Below, piece by piece: positions 63,601-64,000 of a DNA stretch of 64,000 nt. The notes beneath the pieces were generated by a model. It was not told the origin of the DNA. It was given only the letters and a program-made list of their open reading frames with translations, and made no database searches. Numbering within the stretch: position 1 is the stretch's first letter; the number at the start of each line of letters is the position of its first letter. The stretch lies in NCBI RefSeq assembly GCF_040958095.1, contig NC_091160.1:35036977-35100976 (forward strand), given 5' to 3'. A program made the position numbers and the translations under genes. The stretch comes from Procambarus clarkii. Its lineage: Eukaryota; Arthropoda; Malacostraca; Decapoda; Cambaridae.

Positions 63601-64000
63601 TTTCATTACATACGAACATAAGAATAAAGGTAACTACAGAAGGGCCTATTGGCCCATACGAGGCAGCTCCTATTTATATTTATTTATTTATTTTATTTAC
63701 TTATATATACAAGAAGGTACATTGGGATTGTGGGGAAACATAATATAGTAATTAATCTAAGTATTACTTAACCTATACCTATAATAGGTTAAGTAATAAT
63801 TGTAATTACGAAGCAATAAGATGCTTATCTTGACTCACCTGGCCCCGGAGCGCACGGAGACGTCTGAGCTTGGCCTCTTGCGCCTCGACGCGTTCGCGAA
63901 GTCGCCGAAGTCGGTCAGCTTCGGCGGCGACGGCTGCCGCGCGCGACTCCTGCTGCTTGAGGTACTTGAGCCGCTGCTCCCGCGCTACCAGGAGCTGCTG
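36580..64000 (-). CDS. ASPP: ASPP-family protein (p53/PP1/SH3 adaptor), 5' end outside
   Basis: Homologue of vertebrate ASPP1/ASPP2 and Drosophila ASPP, cytoplasmic and junctional adaptors that bind p53 family proteins, protein phosphatase 1 and RASSF proteins, and in flies regulate Csk and apoptosis. Exons in transcript order: 64000(open)-63839, 58222-58010, 56753-56574, 55440-55339, 53001-52472, 52194-52119, 50462-50412, 47948-47880, 44604-44363, 44171-43642, 43076-42671, 40737-40571, 37047-36848, 36618-36580. All phases agree; about 988 residues are visible. Order: coiled coil ([15 protein letters not shown]), [11 protein letters not shown] block, proline-rich PxxP region, RVSF PP1-docking motif, ankyrin repeats ([32 protein letters not shown]), SH3 (GVYDYESQ...EWWWGQL...YIPRNLLG) and LYPRVK tail. 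The N-terminal ubiquitin-like domain is expected right of the window. The two short phase-0 exons are less certain. Confidence 0.95.
36848..37047 (-). CDS. ASPP: ASPP exon m (SH3 domain)
   Basis: [20 protein letters not shown] (an ALYDY-like strand), [23 protein letters not shown] with the conserved Trp cluster, and GYIPRNLLG. Acceptor ACGCAG, donor GGG|GTAAGA; phase 1 to 0. Confidence 0.96.
37048..37639. other. ASPP intron m, distal part
   Basis: A truncated family A tail at about 37097-37206 (GCCCGAAACGCTGTGCGTAC, ending (AAAT)n). 37320-37640 is rich in TATA and TGTATA words. No gene seen. Confidence 0.6.
37640..38155. repeat. Dense AGTATACT palindrome region
   Basis: Dozens of AGTATACT, AAGTATACTCAA and close variants at irregular 10-30 bp spacing, without a fixed period. 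Low complexity, not coding. Confidence 0.8.
38156..40570. other. ASPP intron l/m, proximal part
   Basis: SINE A copy 3 at 38605-38825, A/T homopolymer runs at 38826-38890, (GT)n at 38949-38974. 39540-39660 is rich in CATACATATG words. Otherwise no gene or element recognised. Confidence 0.55.
38605..38825 (+). mobile_element. tRNA-derived SINE, family A, copy 3
   Basis: Head CCCGTGGCGCAGTGATAAAG; the B box region is shortened (GGCCTGGGAGGATTGACTGG); tail GACCTGCCTAAAACACTACA. More diverged than copies 1 and 2. Confidence 0.75.
40571..40737 (-). CDS. ASPP: ASPP exon l (ankyrin repeats)
   Basis: Reads [20 protein letters not shown], then [20 protein letters not shown]. Acceptor ATTCCAG, donor TATA|GTAAGT; phase 2 to 1. 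Confidence 0.95.
40738..42670. other. ASPP intron k/l
   Basis: AT-rich. 42120-42480 is a GC-richer patch without a coding frame. No element firmly recognised. Confidence 0.5.
42671..43076 (-). CDS. ASPP: ASPP exon k (poly-Asn, RVSF motif, ankyrin repeats)
   Basis: An Asn-rich tract (encoded at 42966-43017), basic segment [15 protein letters not shown], then [20 protein letters not shown] with the PP1-docking RVSF at 42877-42888, then ankyrin [20 protein letters not shown] and [12 protein letters not shown]. Phase 1 to 2; donor GATG|GTAAGG. Confidence 0.95.
42966..43017. repeat. Coding ATT/GTT trinucleotide repeat (poly-Asn)
   Basis: On the coding strand (AAT/AAC)n with a Val and a His interruption, giving about 16 Asn in ASPP exon k. 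Confidence 0.95.
43077..43641. other. ASPP intron j/k
   Basis: AT-rich; nothing recognised. Confidence 0.5.
43642..44171 (-). CDS. ASPP: ASPP exon j (acidic, Ser/Asn-rich linker)
   Basis: About 177 residues, including [20 protein letters not shown] and [15 protein letters not shown]. Low complexity, probably disordered. Phase 2 to 1. Acceptor TTTTCAG, donor ACAG|GTAAGA. Confidence 0.9.
44363..44604 (-). CDS. ASPP: ASPP exon i (proline-rich)
   Basis: Reads [20 protein letters not shown], then [20 protein letters not shown]: several PxxP SH3-ligand motifs. Phase 0 to 2. Acceptor TTTATAG, donor ATAG|GTGAAG. Confidence 0.9.
44605..47117. other. ASPP intron h/i, left part
   Basis: A GCTCCTGTGCCAGGTAAG-type element at 45907-46005 and a reversed family A tail at about 46535-46622 (ATGCATAGCGTTTCGGG). 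No gene seen. Confidence 0.55.
47118..47769. mobile_element. piggyBac-type MITE with TTAA target
   Basis: Perfect terminal inverted repeats CACTTTCGCTGCCC, flanked by TTAA at 47114-47117 and 47770-47773. 652 bp, no transposase frame. The TTAA target and CAC ends suit the piggyBac superfamily. Confidence 0.8.
47880..47948 (-). CDS. ASPP: ASPP candidate cassette exon h (69 nt)
   Basis: 23 codons, phase 0-0, ending [13 protein letters not shown], which resembles exon g ([10 protein letters not shown]). Acceptor TTGTTTTAG; the donor CAG|GTTTGT is weak. Support is splice sites, frame and that resemblance only. Confidence 0.45.
47949..48556. other. ASPP intron g/h, near exon h
   Basis: AT-rich; poly(A) near 48467-48477. 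Nothing recognised. Confidence 0.5.
48557..48712. repeat. Perfect palindrome, 76-bp arms
   Basis: Positions 48557-48632 and 48637-48712 pair perfectly around a 4-bp loop (CACT). The tips contain TAATTACCTAAGTG in tandem. No target-site duplication seen. Confidence 0.95.
48919..49172 (+). mobile_element. SINE family B, copy 2
   Basis: Head GGTAGCTGAGCGGACAGAAC, damaged B box (GGTCCCGGGCGCC), body GAGTTTCTTTCACCCTGCCC, tail GGTCTGGTCGAGGACCGGG and AAGCCCCGAAATCAGC. Confidence 0.8.
49173..50411. other. ASPP intron g/h, remaining part
   Basis: SINE C copy 2 at 49727-49905; otherwise AT-rich. Confidence 0.5.
49727..49905 (+). mobile_element. SINE family C, copy 2
   Basis: ACCACTTGGGCTGGACGGTA head, GGTGTTCAATCCCCGACC B box-like, and GTGCTATATAACCGTAATGG. 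Confidence 0.78.
50412..50462 (-). CDS. ASPP: ASPP microexon g (51 nt)
   Basis: 17 codons, phase 0-0: [17 protein letters not shown]. Strong acceptor TGTTCCCAG and donor CAG|GTGAGT. Being in frame, it can be skipped without harm, so a likely cassette exon. Confidence 0.65.
50463..52118. other. ASPP intron f/g
   Basis: SINE C copy 3 (51058-51236, minus); otherwise AT-rich without genes. Confidence 0.5.
51058..51236 (-). mobile_element. SINE family C, copy 3
   Basis: Reverse complement of the family: CCATTAGGACTATATAGCAC, then GATTGAACGCCGACC and TACCGTCCAGCCCAAGTGG. Confidence 0.78.
52119..52194 (-). CDS. ASPP: ASPP exon f (76 nt)
   Basis: Reads [20 protein letters not shown] and ends MGQNQ. 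Enters phase 2 (AG|A = Arg), leaves phase 0. Acceptor TTTGACAG, donor CAG|GTACAG. Confidence 0.8.
52472..53001 (-). CDS. ASPP: ASPP exon e (conserved block, Ser/Thr/Pro-rich)
   Basis: Begins [20 protein letters not shown], continues [17 protein letters not shown], then about 110 residues rich in Ser, Thr, Ala and Pro, ending PNPAMTP. Phase 0 to 2. Acceptor TGCACAG, donor CCAG|GTGAAA. Confidence 0.92.
53002..55338. other. ASPP intron d/e
   Basis: 54040-54200 (minus): element with AACAGCCTGTTGGATCAAGC and GCCCGGGCCGGGC, related to 34740-34830, perhaps a LINE 3' end. 54280-54300: SINE D fragment. 54690-54820: family A tail with (ATTT)n. No gene. Confidence 0.55.
55339..55440 (-). CDS. ASPP: ASPP exon d
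   Basis: 34 codons, phase 0-0, reading [19 protein letters not shown] and ending GAHTPDHLK. Acceptor CCTCAG, donor AAG|GTACTC. Confidence 0.88.
55441..56573. other. ASPP intron c/d
   Basis: AT-rich; a short (TA)n near 56080-56092; six-hairpin retroposon at 56115-56270. Confidence 0.55.
56115..56270 (+). mobile_element. Six-hairpin retroposon, full copy 1
   Basis: Successive short hairpins: GGGAGACATCTCCC, GGTGCAGTCGCACC, CCAGTATCA/TGATACTGG, TGGC/GCCA, a GGGC/GCC(A) arm and GCCACCTTTTGGGTGGC, then tail (ATCA)n. ATAGTTAT flanks both sides (56107-56114; again after CAGT at 56271-56278). Confidence 0.8.
56574..56753 (-). CDS. ASPP: ASPP exon c (coiled coil)
   Basis: 60 codons, phase 0-0, reading [20 protein letters not shown] and [18 protein letters not shown]. 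Acceptor TTAACAG, donor CAG|GTACAA. Confidence 0.93.
57213..57437 (-). mobile_element. SINE family B, copy 3
   Basis: Reverse complement: TTTCGAGGCTTAGTGTCTCT tail region, TTTGTTTCCGCCTCCACCGG, B box GGGGATCGAACTCGG, then GACTACAAATCCTGAGC. Confidence 0.8.
57742..57936 (+). pseudogene. LINE ORF2 C-terminal relic
   Basis: Reads [20 protein letters not shown], then [20 protein letters not shown]: the conserved tail of a non-LTR ORF2 ending in a stop. 64 codons remain. Confidence 0.6.
58010..58222 (-). CDS. ASPP: ASPP exon b (coiled coil)
   Basis: 71 codons, phase 0-0, reading [20 protein letters not shown], then [17 protein letters not shown]. Acceptor TTGACAG, donor TTG|GTAAGA. Confidence 0.93.
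58223..59276. other. ASPP intron a/b, left part
   Basis: AT-rich, then SINE B copy 4. No gene. Confidence 0.5.
58981..59150 (-). mobile_element. SINE family B, copy 4 (partial)
   Basis: Reverse complement: CCCCAGGAAGCAGCCCATAG, TTTGTTTCCGCCTCCGC, AATCGAACCATCAGGACTAT. Tail truncated. Confidence 0.75.
59277..60737 (+). repeat. 31-bp minisatellite (about 47 units)
   Basis: Unit contains CTCACCATACCACCACAG followed by (C)ATGACACTA(T/C)AC; period 31 bp. Units differ at a few positions and the left end is degenerate. Plus-strand frames through it are repeat artefacts. Confidence 0.95.
60738..61392. other. LINE relic and repeat fragments
   Basis: 61010-61062: partial six-hairpin element. About 61130-61385 (minus): frame reading [20 protein letters not shown] and [18 protein letters not shown], the thumb region of a non-LTR reverse transcriptase. 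A related copy lies at 63000-63480. Confidence 0.7.
61393..61555 (+). mobile_element. 163-bp short retroposon with 11-bp TSD
   Basis: TCATAGTATAC at 61382-61392 and 61556-61566 flank the insert, which starts GAGGAAATGTAGATG and ends CAATAAACTTATTTCAATTT with a (TTTCAA)n tail. The same element is at 63161-63326. Confidence 0.85.
61675..61748. mobile_element. Solo arm of fold-back family with 8-bp TSD
   Basis: A 74-bp insert (TCAATCGACTTGAGAATGG ... GTGTGTGGTCTGGTC) flanked by AGCCTAAG at 61667-61674 and 61749-61756, inside a copy of the AAATAGCCTAAGCTACTC retroposon tail. Confidence 0.88.
61797..61860 (+). mobile_element. SINE/LINE family B tail fragment
   Basis: GAGGCCTGGTCGACGACCGG, then GCTAAGCCCCGAAAAACACC: only the 3' end. 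Confidence 0.7.
61890..62045 (+). mobile_element. Six-hairpin retroposon, full copy 2
   Basis: The same hairpins as 56115-56270; tail region TTAATCTTCTCTCTCTC. TCAGCTGGTC at about 61880 and TCAGCTGGCC after the tail look like a 10-bp target-site duplication with one mismatch. Confidence 0.78.
62144..62355. mobile_element. Fold-back element, large copy
   Basis: Left arm about 62144-62256, right arm about 62262-62355, mirrored from GCAGGCGATGAGTCACAATA through GACGACGACGTTTCGGTCC. The right arm lacks about 19 bp. Here the leader, not palindromic in the 25.8-kb copy, is also mirrored. Confidence 0.85.
62504..62745 (+). pseudogene. LINE 3' end (family B partner)
   Basis: A frame with [20 protein letters not shown] and [15 protein letters not shown] is a non-LTR ORF2 C-terminus. 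It runs into GAGGCCTGGTCGACGACCGG and CACTAAGCCCCGGAAGCACC, the tail found on SINE family B. Confidence 0.75.
62757..62913 (-). mobile_element. Six-hairpin retroposon, full copy 3, with 12-bp TSD
   Basis: TTACACTCTTGA at 62745-62756 and 62914-62925 flank a 157-bp minus-strand insert with all six hairpins (CACGGGCATGAATAGCCCGT and CCAGTATCA/TGATACTGG intact) and a (TCAA)n 3' tail. Confidence 0.88.
63000..63480 (-). pseudogene. LINE reverse-transcriptase relic, second copy
   Basis: Paralogous to 61130-61385 (shared GGTGCAGCATAATCAATAAG and AATACTCTGTAAGTTCAAT), with a C-run near 63084-63101 and split by the short retroposon at 63161-63326. Confidence 0.65.
63161..63326 (+). mobile_element. 166-bp short retroposon with 15-bp TSD
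   Basis: TTCAATTCCATCCTC at 63146-63160 and 63327-63341; same start (AGGAAATGTATATG) and tail as 61393-61555. Confidence 0.85.
63481..63838. other. ASPP intron a/b, right end
   Basis: An ATAGCCTAAG retroposon tail (about 63560-63600) and a reversed family A tail with (TTTA)n at 63675-63745. Then AT-rich DNA up to the exon a donor. Confidence 0.6.
63839..64000 (-). CDS. ASPP: ASPP exon a (coiled coil, continues beyond window)
   Basis: 54 codons visible, very rich in Arg, Ala, Gln and Glu, ending [18 protein letters not shown] before donor CAG|GTGAGT. The last 15 residues nearly match the vertebrate coiled coil. GC-rich; 5' end not in window. Confidence 0.93.

Overview
The window is nuclear DNA of an animal with intron-rich genes and a very dense load of retroposons, inverted-repeat elements and tandem repeats. 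The best fit is a decapod crustacean, probably of the crayfish/lobster kind. This rests on the haemocyte-type transglutaminase and on the character of the repeats; it is inferred from family resemblance, not from a database match.

Three protein genes are supported by exon chains with consistent splice phases. (1) Positions 652-7534, plus strand: the 3' part of a transglutaminase gene, seven exons covering the end of the catalytic core and the two C-terminal beta-barrel domains; the catalytic part lies left of the window. (2) 20360-33772, plus strand: a complete nine-exon gene for mitochondrial ribosomal protein mL65/mRpS30 (552 residues once a one-base frameshift in exon 7 is allowed for), with one GC-AG intron. 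(3) 36580 to beyond 64000, minus strand: most of an ASPP-family gene (apoptosis-stimulating protein of p53), with N-terminal coiled coil, proline-rich middle, RVSF phosphatase-docking motif, ankyrin repeats and C-terminal SH3 domain; its 5' end lies right of the window. mRpS30 and ASPP are convergent, their stop codons about 2.8 kb apart. The three genes have no obvious joint function.

Most other DNA is mobile or tandemly repeated. The last transglutaminase intron holds an insertion of about 2.05 kb in antisense (4712-6757) with a 12-bp target-site duplication, a GAA-type 3' tail and one intact 565-codon ORF with a zinc knuckle but no reverse transcriptase: an ORF1-only, LINE-dependent element. 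The 7.5-20.3 kb intergenic region has a perfect 246-bp direct repeat, LINE relics, a long-TIR MITE, an exon-like GC-rich island and a 4.9-kb minisatellite (14.77-19.69 kb). That array is built from a 23-bp unit and a 97-bp linker, so linker spacings fall on 97+23n bp. mRpS30 introns hold a nested inverted SINE pair, a fold-back element, a Tigger-like MITE and SINEs. ASPP introns hold a perfect 76-bp-arm palindrome, a piggyBac-type MITE, a dense AGTATACT region, a 31-bp minisatellite and several short retroposons with visible target-site duplications.

The most promising unusual items are the ORF1-only retrotransposon, the quantised 23/97-bp array, a roughly 157-bp retroposon made of six consecutive perfect hairpins (three full copies, all with target-site duplications), the fold-back family, and two SINE families whose 3' tails match LINE 3' ends present in the same window.
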